From Janthinobacterium sp. CG3 (GTDB lineage Bacteria; Pseudomonadota; Gammaproteobacteria; Burkholderiales; Burkholderiaceae_D), in NCBI RefSeq assembly GCF_000344615.1, contig NZ_KB467824.1:5208778-5272777 (forward strand): a stretch of DNA of 64,000 nt, written 5' to 3'. Positions 1 to 9,042 of this stretch are shown in pieces. The translations under genes were made by a program, and so were the position numbers. Below the pieces are notes generated by a model that was given only the letters and a program-made list of their open reading frames with translations, had not been told where the DNA came from and searched no databases. Numbering within the stretch: position 1 is the first letter of the stretch; every line of letters starts with the position of its first letter.

Positions 1-1590
1 CATGACGGCCACCGGGTTGCCGGGCAGGCCGAGCAGGAAGGCGCTGCGACCGTTCGAGCTGATCTGGCCGAACGCCATCGGCCGGCCGGGGCGCATGTCG
101 ATGCGCCAGAAGTCCACCTGGCCCAGCCTTGCCATGATCTGGCGCGTGTAGTCGGCTTCGCCGGAGGACACGCCGCCGGAGGTGATGACGGCGTCGGCGT
201 TTTCGCAGGCGCTGCGCAGCGCCGCCTCCAGTGCCGCCGGCTGGTCCTGGACGATGCCCATGTCGATGACGTCGCAGCCGAGCCGGTTCAGCATGCCGAA
301 CAGCGTGTAGCGGTTGCTGTCGTAGACGCAGCCGGCGTCGAGCGGCTCGCCGATCGAGCGCAATTCGTCGCCGGTGGAGAAGAACGCCACCCGCAGGCGC
401 CGCTGCACCGGCGCCTCGGCCACGCCGAGCGAGGCCAGCAGGCCCAATTCGGCCGGGCGGATGATCTTGCCTTTTTTCAGCGCCGGGCTGCCGGCCAGCA
501 AATCCTCGCCCTTCAGGCGGCGGTTGTCGCCGGCGCGGATGGCGCCCGCCGGGATCGTCACGGCGGCGGCGTCGGCGTGGCTGACCAGTTCCTGCGGCAC
601 CACGCTGTCGCAGCCGGCCGGCATCACGGCCCCGGTCATGATGCGGGCGCACTGGCCGGGGCCGATGGCCAGCTCGGCCGGATGGCCGGCGTAGACGGTG
701 GCGACGATGGCCAGCGTGGTGGGGCCGTCGGCGCGCAGGTCGGCGCCGCGCACGGCGTAGCCGTCCATCGCCGAATTGTCGTGCGCCGGCACGTTGATCG
801 GCGAGATGATGTCGGCCGCCAGCACCCGGTCCAGCGCGCTGCGCAGCGCCACCTGCTCGCTCGAGCGGATTGGCGTGATGGCCGCCTCGATCAGGCGCTG
901 GGCCGCGCGCACCGACAGCGCGGCGGCGCCGGGCTGGCCGGCGGGCGGCGCCGGCGTGGCGGCCTGGGCAGCGGCGGCCATTCCCGCCTCGGCGCTGCGC
1001 AATTGCTCCGGCGTGTTGATGTTGCGGAACGCCTCGGTCTGGTCGAAGCGCACCCGCGCCACCGCCAAGTCGCCATACCAGCCCTGCATGCGCCGTCCGC
1101 CGCCGTCCAGGTAGGCGCTGAGGGTCGGCAAGGCGCTGGTTTTCAGCAGGCAGAAGACGGCGTGGGTTTGCTCGTAGGCGGCGCCGTCGGGGTCGCTTTC
1201 CAGCGTGACGGCGACGGCCAGGTCGGCGTCCTCGGCCAGCAAGGCCGCGGCCAGCCGCGCCACCAGGTCGTCCGGCAAGAACGGCGAGTCGCAGGGCACA
1301 CTGACCAAGAATTCGGTGTTGCAACGGCGCAAGCCGCTATGCAAGCCCGCCAGCGGCCCTTCAAAGCCGCCCAGCTCGTCCGGCCAGACCGGCACGCCCA
1401 GCGTTTCGTAGGTCGCCAGGTTCTGGTTGGCGTTGATGGCCAGCGCGCCGACCTGCGGCGCCAGCGTGCGCAGCACCTGCGCCGCCATGGTGGCGCCGCG
1501 CAGCGGCATCAAGCCCTTGTCGACGCGGCCCATGCGGGTGCCGCGTCCGCCGGCCAGGATCAGGCCGGTAATGTTATGCTTGTCGATCAT
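1..1590 (-). CDS. MobA-MoeA fusion protein, molybdenum cofactor synthesis (3' end outside window)
   Basis: Read on the minus strand from ATG at 1590, one frame stays open to the window edge (530 codons seen). Residues 1 to about 200 are a MobA-type guanylyltransferase, with the nucleotide-binding loop LAGGRGTRMG (residues 12-21) and PCDSPF near residue 100. An Ala/Pro linker of about 20 residues follows. The frame then continues as MoeA (molybdenum insertase): NSAMDGYAVR near 272, STGDEL near 406, TSGGVSSGE near 470, and GLPGNPVAVM as the last residues visible. About 80 C-terminal MoeA residues should lie beyond the edge. I read the junction codon by codon (841-1080) and found no stop. An internal ATG at 981 could also start a separate MoeA. 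The gene lies 56 bp downstream of moaA and is probably co-transcribed with it. The two activities are well supported; expression as one polypeptide is inferred. Confidence 0.85.
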   Translation of the reverse strand, partial: MIDKHNITGLILAGGRGTRMGRVDKGLMPLRGATMAAQVLRTLAPQVGALAINANQNLATYETLGVPVWPDELGGFEGPLAGLHSGLRRCNTEFLVSVPCDSPFLPDDLVARLAAALLAEDADLAVAVTLESDPDGAAYEQTHAVFCLLKTSALPTLSAYLDGGGRRMQGWYGDLAVARVRFDQTEAFRNINTPEQLRSAEAGMAAAAQAATPAPPAGQPGAAALSVRAAQRLIEAAITPIRSSEQVALRSALDRVLAADIISPINVPAHDNSAMDGYAVRGADLRADGPTTLAIVATVYAGHPAELAIGPGQCARIMTGAVMPAGCDSVVPQELVSHADAAAVTIPAGAIRAGDNRRLKGEDLLAGSPALKKGKIIRPAELGLLASLGVAEAPVQRRLRVAFFSTGDELRSIGEPLDAGCVYDSNRYTLFGMLNRLGCDVIDMGIVQDQPAALEAALRSACENADAVITSGGVSSGEADYTRQIMARLGQVDFWRIDMRPGRPMAFGQISSNGRSAFLLGLPGNPVAVM

Positions 1591-1646
1591 TGTTTATCTA
1601 TTATGAATGTCGTGCGCGACCACGGCGCCGGGTTGGCGCCGCGGCC

Positions 1647-2756
1647 TTAACCGCCGATATAAGACATTTCCACTTTTTTGCCGCCGCGTGCCAGGCCGCT
1701 GGTGTTGACGGTACGCAGCTCGGAATAGCGGTCGCCGCGGGCGCGCCACAGATGCGCCAGCACGGTCGAGATTTCAGCGTCGCTGCGGCCGCCGCGCAGC
1801 AGCGCGCGCAAGTCGTGGCCGCCGGTGGCGAACAGGCAGGTGTAGAGCTTGCCTTCGGTGGAGAGCCTGGCGCGCGTGCAGTCGGCGCAAAACGCCTGGG
1901 TGACGCTGGAAATGAGGCCGATTTCGCCGCCGCCGTCGCTGTAGCGCCAGCGCGCCGCGGTTTCGCCGGTGTAGTTGGCCTGGATCGGTTCGAGCGGCAG
2001 GTGTGCGCCGATGCGCCGCGCCACCTCGGCCGAGGCAATCACCTCGGCCAGGTTCCAGCCGTTGGAGGCGCCCACGTCCATGTACTCGATGAAGCGCAGG
2101 ATGTAGGGCGTGCCCTTGAAATGGCGCGCCATCGGGACGATTTCCTGGTCGTTCATGCCGGCCTTGACGACCATGTTGATCTTGATCGGGCCGAGGCCGA
2201 CCCGGTGGGCGACGTCGATGCCGTGCAGCACGTCGGCGACGGCGAAGTCGACGTCGTTCATGCGCTTGAAGGTGGCGTCGTCGAGCGAGTCGAGCGATAC
2301 CGTCACCCTTTGCAGGCCGGCGTCCTTCAGCGACTGGGCTTTTTTGGCCAGCAGCGAGCCGTTGGTGGTCAAGGTCAGGTCGAGCGGCTGGCCGGAACGC
2401 GTCTTCAGCGCGGCGAGCATGCCGATCAGCTTTTCGATGTTTTTGCGCAGCAGCGGCTCGCCGCCGGTCAGGCGGATCTTTTCCACGCCGTGCGCCACGA
2501 ACAGCGTGGCGATGCGGGTGATTTCCTCGAACGACAGCAGCGCGCCGTGCGGCAGGTAGGCGTGGTTCTTGTCGAACACCTCTTTGGGCATGCAGTAGAC
2601 GCAGCGGAAGTTGCAACGGTCGGTGATGGAAATGCGCAGGTCGTGCAGCGGCCGGGCAAGCCGGTCCGTTACGCGGCCGTCGGGTGTTTCGAGCAGCGCG
2701 GGGACCGCCGGCGCCGTCTGGCGGCCGTCGGCGAGGATGATGATCTTTTCAGCCAT
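1647..2756 (-). CDS. moaA: GTP 3',8-cyclase MoaA
   Basis: Radical SAM enzyme that starts molybdenum cofactor synthesis by converting GTP to 3',8-cyclo-GTP, acting with MoaC. The 369-residue protein has the SAM-cluster motif CNFRCVYC (Cys48, 52, 55). The C-terminal cluster ligands are in [10 protein letters not shown] (Cys290, Cys293) plus Cys307. It ends in Gly-Gly, as functional MoaA proteins do. The ATG at 2756 gives the normal family length. The same open frame continues upstream to about 4067, but that part is a shadow of chrA. The gene lies 32 bp after chrA and 56 bp before the mobA-moeA fusion on the same strand, so an operon is likely. Confidence 0.95.
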   Translation of the reverse strand: MAEKIIILADGRQTAPAVPALLETPDGRVTDRLARPLHDLRISITDRCNFRCVYCMPKEVFDKNHAYLPHGALLSFEEITRIATLFVAHGVEKIRLTGGEPLLRKNIEKLIGMLAALKTRSGQPLDLTLTTNGSLLAKKAQSLKDAGLQRVTVSLDSLDDATFKRMNDVDFAVADVLHGIDVAHRVGLGPIKINMVVKAGMNDQEIVPMARHFKGTPYILRFIEYMDVGASNGWNLAEVIASAEVARRIGAHLPLEPIQANYTGETAARWRYSDGGGEIGLISSVTQAFCADCTRARLSTEGKLYTCLFATGGHDLRALLRGGRSDAEISTVLAHLWRARGDRYSELRTVNTSGLARGGKKVEMSYIGG

Positions 2757-2788
2757 GAATTCTCTGGTGCAATTACGTGGAAATACCG

Positions 2789-4123
2789 CTAAGACAGATA
2801 CGATAGCACGAGGCCGGCGAAGGCACAGGCGAAGATCAATTTGATGGTGCCGACGCGGAAGCGGAACAAGGCCACGCAGGCGGCGGCGCTGATGGCGATG
2901 GCGGCCGGGTCCCAGTGCGGGCCCGGTGTTTCCAGCCAAAACACGTGCTGGCCGAAAAACAGCGCGAGGCTGACGATGACGCCGACCACGGCCGCCGAAA
3001 TGGCCGTCAGCGGCGCCGTCAGGCGGATGTTGTCGCGGGTCGACTCGACCAGCGGCCCGCCGGCCAGGATGAAGATGAACGAGGGCAGGAGGGTGAAGAA
3101 CGTGGCGACGCAGGCGCCCGCCGCGCCGGCCAGCGCCAGCTTGTCGCCGAATAAGGCGTGGGTCCAGGCGCCGACGTAGCCGACAAAGGCGACGATCATG
3201 ATCAAAGGGCCTGGCGTGGTTTCGCCCAGCGCCAGGCCGTCTATCATCTGGGCGCCGCTGAGCCAATGGAAGGTGTCGACGCCGCCTTGGTAGACGTAGG
3301 GCAGCACGGCGTAGGCGCCGCCAAAGGTCATCATGGCCGCCTTGGTGAAGAACCAGCCCATCTGCGCCAGCGGGCTGGCGGCGCCGAAGACGGCCGCCAG
3401 CAGCAGCCAGGCGCCGGCGCCGAGGCCGGCGCCGGCCAGCGCCACCGCCAGCAGGCGGCGCCAGGCGAAGCGGGCGTGCGCCGGCGTCGGGCTGTCGTCG
3501 TCGATGATGGCCGGGCCATAGCTGGCGCGGGCGTGCGCATGGCCGCCGCCGATCTGGAACTGGCCGGGCCAGAAGCGGCCGCCGGCCAGGCCGATGGCGG
3601 CCGCGCCGAGCACGATCACCGGAAATGGCAGGCGCAGCACGGCGATGGACAGGAAGGCGGCGATGGCGATGGCGGCCAGCGTGGCGTTCTTGACGCTGCG
3701 GCTGGCGATGCGCCAGGCCGCCGCCAGTACGATGGCGACGACCGCCGGCTTGATGCCGTACAGCACGCCGGCGACCGCCGGCACGTTGCCGAAGGCCAGG
3801 TATATCCAGGACAGCAATATCAGAATGAGTAGCGAGGGCAGCACGAACAGCGCGCCGGCCATGACGCCGCCGCGGGTCTTGTGCATCAGCCAGCCGATGT
3901 AGATGGCCAGCTGGGTCGCCTCGGGGCCGGGCAGCAGCATGCAGTAGTTGAGCGCGTGCAGGAAGCGCTGCTCGGAAATCCAGCGGCGCCGCTCGACCAG
4001 TTCGGTGTGCATCAGCGCGATCTGGCCGGCCGGACCGCCGAAGCTGATGAAGCCCAGCTTCAGCCAATACCAGAAGGCGGTGCTCAGGCTGACGGCGGCG
4101 GGGCGATCGACGGGTGTGGCCAT
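2789..4123 (-). CDS. chrA: ChrA-family chromate transporter
   Basis: Integral inner-membrane protein of 444 residues, the size of the two-domain (long) CHR family that effluxes chromate. Each half begins with the family signature: FGGPAGQ near residue 29 and [11 protein letters not shown] near residue 265. [10 protein letters not shown] in the first half is also typical. Many hydrophobic segments are visible, with a His-rich cytoplasmic stretch between the halves. The gene leads a minus-strand group followed by moaA and mobA-moeA. Because it sits with molybdenum cofactor genes, an oxyanion substrate other than chromate is possible, but nothing in the sequence decides this. Confidence 0.9.
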   Translation of the reverse strand: MATPVDRPAAVSLSTAFWYWLKLGFISFGGPAGQIALMHTELVERRRWISEQRFLHALNYCMLLPGPEATQLAIYIGWLMHKTRGGVMAGALFVLPSLLILILLSWIYLAFGNVPAVAGVLYGIKPAVVAIVLAAAWRIASRSVKNATLAAIAIAAFLSIAVLRLPFPVIVLGAAAIGLAGGRFWPGQFQIGGGHAHARASYGPAIIDDDSPTPAHARFAWRRLLAVALAGAGLGAGAWLLLAAVFGAASPLAQMGWFFTKAAMMTFGGAYAVLPYVYQGGVDTFHWLSGAQMIDGLALGETTPGPLIMIVAFVGYVGAWTHALFGDKLALAGAAGACVATFFTLLPSFIFILAGGPLVESTRDNIRLTAPLTAISAAVVGVIVSLALFFGQHVFWLETPGPHWDPAAIAISAAACVALFRFRVGTIKLIFACAFAGLVLSYLS

Positions 4124-4140
4124 ATTGGTGATTCGAAAAA

Positions 4141-4199
4141 GATTAGGAGATTAGTAGGAGATTAGGGGGCAGACCACGGAGATTAGGGGACAGACCACG
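4141..4199. repeat. Degenerate direct repeats of GATTAGG beside a palindrome
   Basis: Four imperfect copies of a GGAGATTAG-like unit lie in tandem. The last two are each extended by a 12-13 base CAGACCACG-containing block, so that about 20 bases are nearly duplicated (4160-4179 and 4181-4199). The second copy is the left arm of the perfect palindrome that follows. It looks like local duplication of one arm of a repeat element. No coding potential is seen. Confidence 0.6.
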
Positions 4200-4239
4200 A
4201 TTTTCCCGCAATATTGCGGGAAAATCGTGGTCTGTCCCC
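4186..4239. repeat. Perfect 54-bp palindrome (REP-like element, copy 1)
   Basis: The sequence reads identically on both strands, with 27-base arms and the centre between 4212 and 4213. The outer arm is GGGGACAGACCACG. The inner arm (ATTTTCCCGCAAT) is also self-complementary but differs from the inner arm of the second copy at 44739-44801. Shared ends with different but still palindromic cores suggest a family of mobile or recombining hairpin elements. It lies between chrA and the rne terminator. Confidence 0.8.
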
Positions 4240-4244
4240 GGTTG

Positions 4245-4278
4245 AAAAAAGGGGAAGCACTTGGCTTCCCCTTTTTTT
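4245..4278 (-). terminator. Rho-independent terminator after rne
   Basis: Stem GGGGAAGC / GCTTCCCC (4251-4258 and 4264-4271) with a 5-base loop. It is flanked by six A on one side and seven T on the other, so it can work in both directions. It begins 32 bp past the rne stop codon on the minus strand. Confidence 0.85.
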
Positions 4279-4310
4279 AGAGCAACTGGAGGGGATGCAA
4301 CCCGTTCAGT

Positions 4311-7300
4311 TTAATTGCGCTGGGTGTTGACTTGCACCAGCGGCTCATCGGCTTGCTGCGGCAGCGGCTTGCGCTCGCGTGGCTTGCGCACCGGAGCGAC
4401 CGCGTTGGCGGCCGCTTCGCGTGCCGCCCGCAGTTTTTCCGGATCGGTGGCCGCCAGCGTCAGGCCGGCCGAACCGAGCACCGCGCTGATGTCGATGGTA
4501 GGCGCTGCCGCGACCGGCGCAGGGGCCGGGGTCGGGGTCGGGGCGACACGCGGTACCACCGGCGCAGGCGCAGGAGCAGGCGCAGGCGTTTCGGCTACAA
4601 CGGCAATGGCTTCCACGACGACCGGAGCGGTAACTTCCAGCACTTCCGCTTCGACCACAGGCGCAGCTTCGACAGCGACAGCTTCCACGATGACGGCGGG
4701 CGCAACTTCCGGCGCCGCCACGGTTTCCTCTTTCGCTGCAACGACAGGCTCGGCGGCAGGGGCTGGGGCGGCAACTTCAGCCACCACGACCGGAGCGACC
4801 GCTTCGGCTACCGGAGCGGCCACTTCGGCTTCCGCAGTAACTTCCACTACCGGAGCGGCAACTTCAGCCGTCACGGCAGGTGCCGCCGCCTCGACTGCGG
4901 GCGCAGTCTGGGCGGGCACGTCGACAACTGGCGTCGCGTCGGCGGCGGCATCGTCTGCCGGCGCTACGCTGAAGCTGGCCACTGGCGCGGACTCTTGACC
5001 GTCGGTATCGGATGCCGACCCTTCAATCATTTCGCCCGTTTCGCGGTCGCGGCGGTTGCGGTTACGGCCACCGCGGCGGCGGCGGCGGCGCGGCTCTTCG
5101 CCGTCGACGTCGAGTTCTTCGCCGTCGGGACCGATGCTCGGCGCCGCTTTCAGCAGGTCGATGGCGGGCGCTTCTTGCTCCACTACCGGGCCGGTCGACG
5201 GCGCCGGCGCGGTGACGGCGGCAACGTTGACGCCCACTGCCAGCTCGTCAACCTTGACTTCGGCGACCGCGGCCTTGTCGGCGCGCGGTTCGCGCGGCGG
5301 ACGGGGCGTACGCTCCGGACGTTCCGGACGCTCGGCGCGTTCGCGCGGCGCCGTCAGCTCGCCCGGCTCGCGCGCTTCGCGCGGTTCGCGCGGCGGACGC
5401 GGCGGACGCACCGGACGGGCCGCCTTGTCGGCGTCGTCGGCTTCCTTGGCCGCCACTTCCGGCTGGACGCGGGCCTGGCCTGGTTCGCGCTCGGTGCGCT
5501 CGCCCGGCTTGCCGTTGCGGTTGCGGCCGCGCGGGCCGCGGGCGTTGCGGTCGGCGTTGCGGTCGGTTGCCACGGCTGGCTTGGCGGCCAGCACGGCTGC
5601 CGGCGCTGCCACCGGCGCTTCCGGCTTGGCGCTGAAGAAGCTGATGATCTTGGCGATCAGTCCTTGCGGCGGCGGCGGCACGTACACCGGCACTGGCTTG
5701 ACCACTTCGACCGGCTTGCGCTCGACCAACGGGGCCGGCTGGTCCGGGGTAATCGTCTTGACGACGGCTTCCTGGCGCGGCTTGGCTTCTTCCTTCTGGC
5801 GCTTGCTGTAGGCCATGTCGGTTTCGGCGCTCTCGGCCAGGTTGTAGCTCGCTTGCGCTTCTTCCAGGCGCGGATCGTCGTGCTTGATGCGTTCGAGCTT
5901 GTAGTGCGGCGTTTCCAGATGCTTGTTCGGGATCAGGATCACGGCGATGCGGTGGCGGTTCTCGATTTTCAAGACCTCGCCGCGCTTCTCGTTGAGCAGG
6001 AAGGCGCCGACGTCGACCGGCACCTGGACGTGGATCGTCGCCGAGTTTTCCTTCATCGCCTCTTCCTGGATGATGCGCAGCACCTGCAGGGCGGACGATT
6101 CGGTGTCGCGGATGTGGCCGGTGCCGGAGCAGCGCGGGCACGTCACATGGCTGCCTTCGGACAGCGAAGGGCGCAGGCGCTGGCGCGACAGTTCCATCAG
6201 GCCGAAGCGCGAGATTTTGCCCATCTGCACGCGGGCGCGGTCGTGGTGCAGCGCGTCTTTCAGGCGCTGCTCGACTTCGCGCTGGTTCTTCGCCACTTCC
6301 ATGTCGATGAAGTCGATGACGATCAGGCCGCCCAAGTCGCGCAGGCGCAACTGGCGCGCCACTTCCTCGGCCGCTTCGCAGTTGGTGTTGAAGGCGGTCG
6401 TTTCAATGTCCGAGCCGCGGGTGGCGCGGGCCGAGTTGACGTCGACCGAGACCAGCGCCTCGGTGTGGTCGATGACGATGGCGCCGCCGGAAGGCAGGGG
6501 CACGGTGCGCGAGTACGCCGTTTCAATCTGGTGTTCGATCTGGAAGCGCGAGAACAGCGGCACGTCGTCGCTGTAGCGCTTGACGCGGTGCACCATGTCG
6601 GGCATCACGTGGCTCATGAACTGGTGCGCCTGCTCGTAGATGTCGTCGGTGTCGATCAGGATTTCGCCGATGTCGGGCTGGAAGTAGTCGCGGATCGCGC
6701 GGATCACCAGCGACGATTCCTGGTAGATCAGGAAGGCGCCGGAAGCCGATTTGCCGGCCCCTTCGATGGCGCGCCACAGTTGCATCAGGTAATTCAAGTC
6801 CCACTGCAGCTCGTCGACGTTGCGGCCGATGCCGGCGGTGCGGGCGATCACGGACATGCCGGCGGGCAGGTCCAGTTTGTCCATGGTTTCGCGCAGTTCC
6901 TGGCGCTCTTCGCCTTCGACGCGGCGCGACACGCCGCCGCCGCGCGGGTTGTTGGGCATCAAGACCAGATAGCGCCCGGCCAGCGAGACGAACGAGGTCA
7001 GGGCCGCGCCCTTGTTGCCGCGCTCTTCTTTTTCGACCTGGACCATGATTTCCTGGCCTTCGCGCAACGCTTCCTTGACGGAGGCGTTGCGCACGTCGAC
7101 GCCTTCGCGGAAGTAGGTGCGGGCCACTTCCTTGAACGGCAGAAAGCCGTGGCGGTCTTCGCCGTAGCTGACGAAGCAGGCTTCCAGCGACGGTTCGATG
7201 CGGGTGATGACGCCCTTGTAGATGTTCGATTTGCGCTGTTCGCGCCCGGCCGTCTCGATATCGATGTCGATCAGTTTCTGACCGTCGACAATCGCTACGC

Positions 7301-7343
7301 GCAGCTCTTCTTGCTGCGTAGCGTTAAACAACATGCGTTTCAT
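4311..7343 (-). CDS. rne: Ribonuclease E
   Basis: Essential endoribonuclease for mRNA decay and rRNA/tRNA processing, and scaffold of the RNA degradosome. The 1010-residue protein opens with MKRMLFNATQ. An S1 RNA-binding region covers about residues 35-120. The catalytic DNase I-like segment contains GGAIVIDHTEALVSVDVNS and GLIVIDFIDM, which carry the metal-binding Asp residues. The Zn-link CPRCSGTG lies near residues 400-407. Beyond about residue 530 the protein is low complexity: an Arg/Pro/Glu-rich RNA-binding part, then long Ala/Val/Pro/Glu repeats, and a basic tail. The ATG at 7343 has GGAG nine bases upstream. The gene is divergent from rluC, as in many proteobacteria. Confidence 0.97.
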   Translation of the reverse strand: MKRMLFNATQQEELRVAIVDGQKLIDIDIETAGREQRKSNIYKGVITRIEPSLEACFVSYGEDRHGFLPFKEVARTYFREGVDVRNASVKEALREGQEIMVQVEKEERGNKGAALTSFVSLAGRYLVLMPNNPRGGGVSRRVEGEERQELRETMDKLDLPAGMSVIARTAGIGRNVDELQWDLNYLMQLWRAIEGAGKSASGAFLIYQESSLVIRAIRDYFQPDIGEILIDTDDIYEQAHQFMSHVMPDMVHRVKRYSDDVPLFSRFQIEHQIETAYSRTVPLPSGGAIVIDHTEALVSVDVNSARATRGSDIETTAFNTNCEAAEEVARQLRLRDLGGLIVIDFIDMEVAKNQREVEQRLKDALHHDRARVQMGKISRFGLMELSRQRLRPSLSEGSHVTCPRCSGTGHIRDTESSALQVLRIIQEEAMKENSATIHVQVPVDVGAFLLNEKRGEVLKIENRHRIAVILIPNKHLETPHYKLERIKHDDPRLEEAQASYNLAESAETDMAYSKRQKEEAKPRQEAVVKTITPDQPAPLVERKPVEVVKPVPVYVPPPPQGLIAKIISFFSAKPEAPVAAPAAVLAAKPAVATDRNADRNARGPRGRNRNGKPGERTEREPGQARVQPEVAAKEADDADKAARPVRPPRPPREPREAREPGELTAPRERAERPERPERTPRPPREPRADKAAVAEVKVDELAVGVNVAAVTAPAPSTGPVVEQEAPAIDLLKAAPSIGPDGEELDVDGEEPRRRRRRGGRNRNRRDRETGEMIEGSASDTDGQESAPVASFSVAPADDAAADATPVVDVPAQTAPAVEAAAPAVTAEVAAPVVEVTAEAEVAAPVAEAVAPVVVAEVAAPAPAAEPVVAAKEETVAAPEVAPAVIVEAVAVEAAPVVEAEVLEVTAPVVVEAIAVVAETPAPAPAPAPVVPRVAPTPTPAPAPVAAAPTIDISAVLGSAGLTLAATDPEKLRAAREAAANAVAPVRKPRERKPLPQQADEPLVQVNTQRN

Positions 7344-8026
7344 TTTTATTAACTCCGCGACCCGAAGGCCATCTCAATGCCGCTTCCTTGGAAGCGGCGA
7401 ACATACACGGATATACGCGAGAATAGGAGTGGTTGTGGTGGGTATGCCCGGGCGTGCGGCGCAACAACGCGTGACGTTGCGGCCGCAACAGGGCGCAAAT
7501 GACGTCGATCGACATGCCGAGTGCACGCATCACCTGCGACGCATCTGATGCCGCCGGGGTGGCCGGGGCATAGGGGGCAGGCGGTGGCAATTCAAGAGCC
7601 AAATCGTAGCCCGGCCTACATACTGCGATTGCGATGCCGAGGCCAAGCCTCAGCCTTTCATCGGCAACCCGCACTATGTAGACTTGCTACATGGGGTTTG
7701 GCGAAAACGGCAAGCGTTATCAACTTCATCAACCCGCCAGCACGGTTTACACAACCGGGCTGGCGGGTACTTATCCTTACAATCCAAACACTCTTATCCA
7801 GCACCCTGAGGCAATATCCGATTACAACAACGGTGCAACCTTGATTCGGTCAGGGCGGTGCGTATACATTTTTTCCACCGAATTTGCAATTTGGCGAGGC
7901 CGGTGGAGACGCCCCTGTGTAAAATGTGCTTTTATTGTTACACCAGCAGCAGCAATGAGCCACAGCAAAAACAATTATATATTCAAAATGAAGGACTTAG
8001 AGAGATTTTCTGGGAAGACAGAGCAA
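7344..8026. other. Divergent rne / rluC intergenic region
   Basis: There are 683 bp without a convincing gene. On the rne side this is long enough for the extended 5' leader known in other proteobacteria. I see three further inverted repeats besides the hairpin at 7379-7398: GAGGC/GCCTC at 7639-7651, ATGTAG/CTACAT at 7676-7692, and a 10-base stem at 7732-7741 with 7759-7768. Open frames here have no ribosome-binding site and do not resemble a protein I recognise. No promoter is clear enough to call. Confidence 0.5.
7379..7398 (-). promoter_or_regulatory. Hairpin in rne 5' leader
   Basis: Perfect stem GCCGCTTCC / GGAAGCGGC with a two-base centre (or an eight-base stem with a four-base loop), about 36 bases upstream of the rne start codon. 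RNase E controls its own mRNA through leader hairpins in enterobacteria. That this hairpin does the same is inference from position and perfect pairing. Confidence 0.5.
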
Positions 8027-9025
8027 ATGAAGATGCAAAACGATGTTGTTCCCCCTTCAAGCACGGTTCAGCCGCAAGCGCAGTTCGTCACGATCTCCGA
8101 AGAGGAGGCCGGGCAGAGGATAGACAATTACTTATTAAGGGTCTGCAAGGGCGTGCCGAAAAGCCACGTCTACCGTATTCTGCGCTCCGGCGAGGTGCGC
8201 GTGAACAAGGGCCGTATCGACCAGTTGTACCGCCTGGTGGAAGGCGACGTGGTGCGCATTCCGCCGGTGCGCATCGCCGAAAAACCGGCCGGCGCGGCGG
8301 CGGCGCCGCCGGCCGAGTTCAAGATTATTTTCGAGGACGCCCACCTGTTGGTGATCGACAAGCCGGCCGGCGTGGCCGTGCACGGCGGCTCCGGCGTCTC
8401 GTTCGGCGTCATCGAGCAGTTGCGCGCGTCGCGTCCGGACGCCAAGTTCCTGGAACTGGTGCACCGGCTCGACCGCGACACCTCGGGCCTGCTGTTGCTG
8501 GCCAAGAAGCGTTCGGCGCTGACCAACCTGCACGAGCAGATGCGCGACGGCCTGACCGACAAGCGCTACCTGGTGCTGGTGCACGGCGACTGGAAAAACG
8601 CGCGCCAGCACATCAAGCTGCCCTTGCACAAGTATACGACGGCCGAGGGCGAGCGCCGGGTGGCGGTGCAGGCCGACGGCCTGGCGTCCCACACGGTGTT
8701 TAGCTTGTTGCATAAATATACCCAATTCGCGCTACTGGAGGCGGAGCTGAAAACCGGCCGCACCCACCAGATCCGGGTACATCTGTCATCGTCGGGCTTT
8801 GCCATCGCCGGCGACGACAAGTACGGCGATTTCGCGCTCAACCGCGCGCTGCTGAAGGCCGACGCCACGCGCGGCGCGCTCAAGCGGATGTTCCTGCACG
8901 CGCATCAAATCACCTTCACGCACCCGGAAACGGGTAAGAACGTGACCTTAAACGCGCCATTGGCCGCCGAATGCGAGCGTTTCTTGGTAAGCTTGGGGAA
9001 ACCGCTGGCAAATGTCGCGCGCTGA
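8027..9025 (+). CDS. rluC: Ribosomal large subunit pseudouridine synthase RluC-type
   Basis: Pseudouridine synthase of the RluA/RluC/RluD group; RluC modifies 23S rRNA helix residues. An N-terminal S4 domain (about residues 20-80) contains AGQRIDNYLLRVCKGVPKSH and the phrase GEVRVNKGRI typical of RluC. The catalytic motif HRLDRDTSGLLLLAKK carries the active-site Asp. GRTHQIRVHL follows. The open frame extends upstream to 7691, but family alignment and a GGGAAG nine bases upstream favour ATG at 8027 (332 residues); ATG at 7988 is an alternative. Confidence 0.92.
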   Translation: MKMQNDVVPPSSTVQPQAQFVTISEEEAGQRIDNYLLRVCKGVPKSHVYRILRSGEVRVNKGRIDQLYRLVEGDVVRIPPVRIAEKPAGAAAAPPAEFKIIFEDAHLLVIDKPAGVAVHGGSGVSFGVIEQLRASRPDAKFLELVHRLDRDTSGLLLLAKKRSALTNLHEQMRDGLTDKRYLVLVHGDWKNARQHIKLPLHKYTTAEGERRVAVQADGLASHTVFSLLHKYTQFALLEAELKTGRTHQIRVHLSSSGFAIAGDDKYGDFALNRALLKADATRGALKRMFLHAHQITFTHPETGKNVTLNAPLAAECERFLVSLGKPLANVAR

Positions 9026-9042
9026 GCTTGGCGCGGGATGTT

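Noticed and set aside
981..981. Separate moeA gene starting at the internal Met
   Set aside because: There is no stop codon between the MobA part and this Met, so a separate gene would have to lie wholly within the fused frame; kept as an alternative start only.
2757..4067. Upstream extension of the moaA frame giving an 806-residue protein
   Set aside because: MoaA homology begins exactly at ATG 2756; the upstream part is an out-of-frame reading of chrA.
4332..7352. Open frame of about 1006 codons antisense to rne
   Set aside because: It mirrors rne almost exactly, is full of His/Arg/Gly/Val runs typical of the reverse frame of GC-rich genes, and has no protein-like motif or ribosome-binding site.
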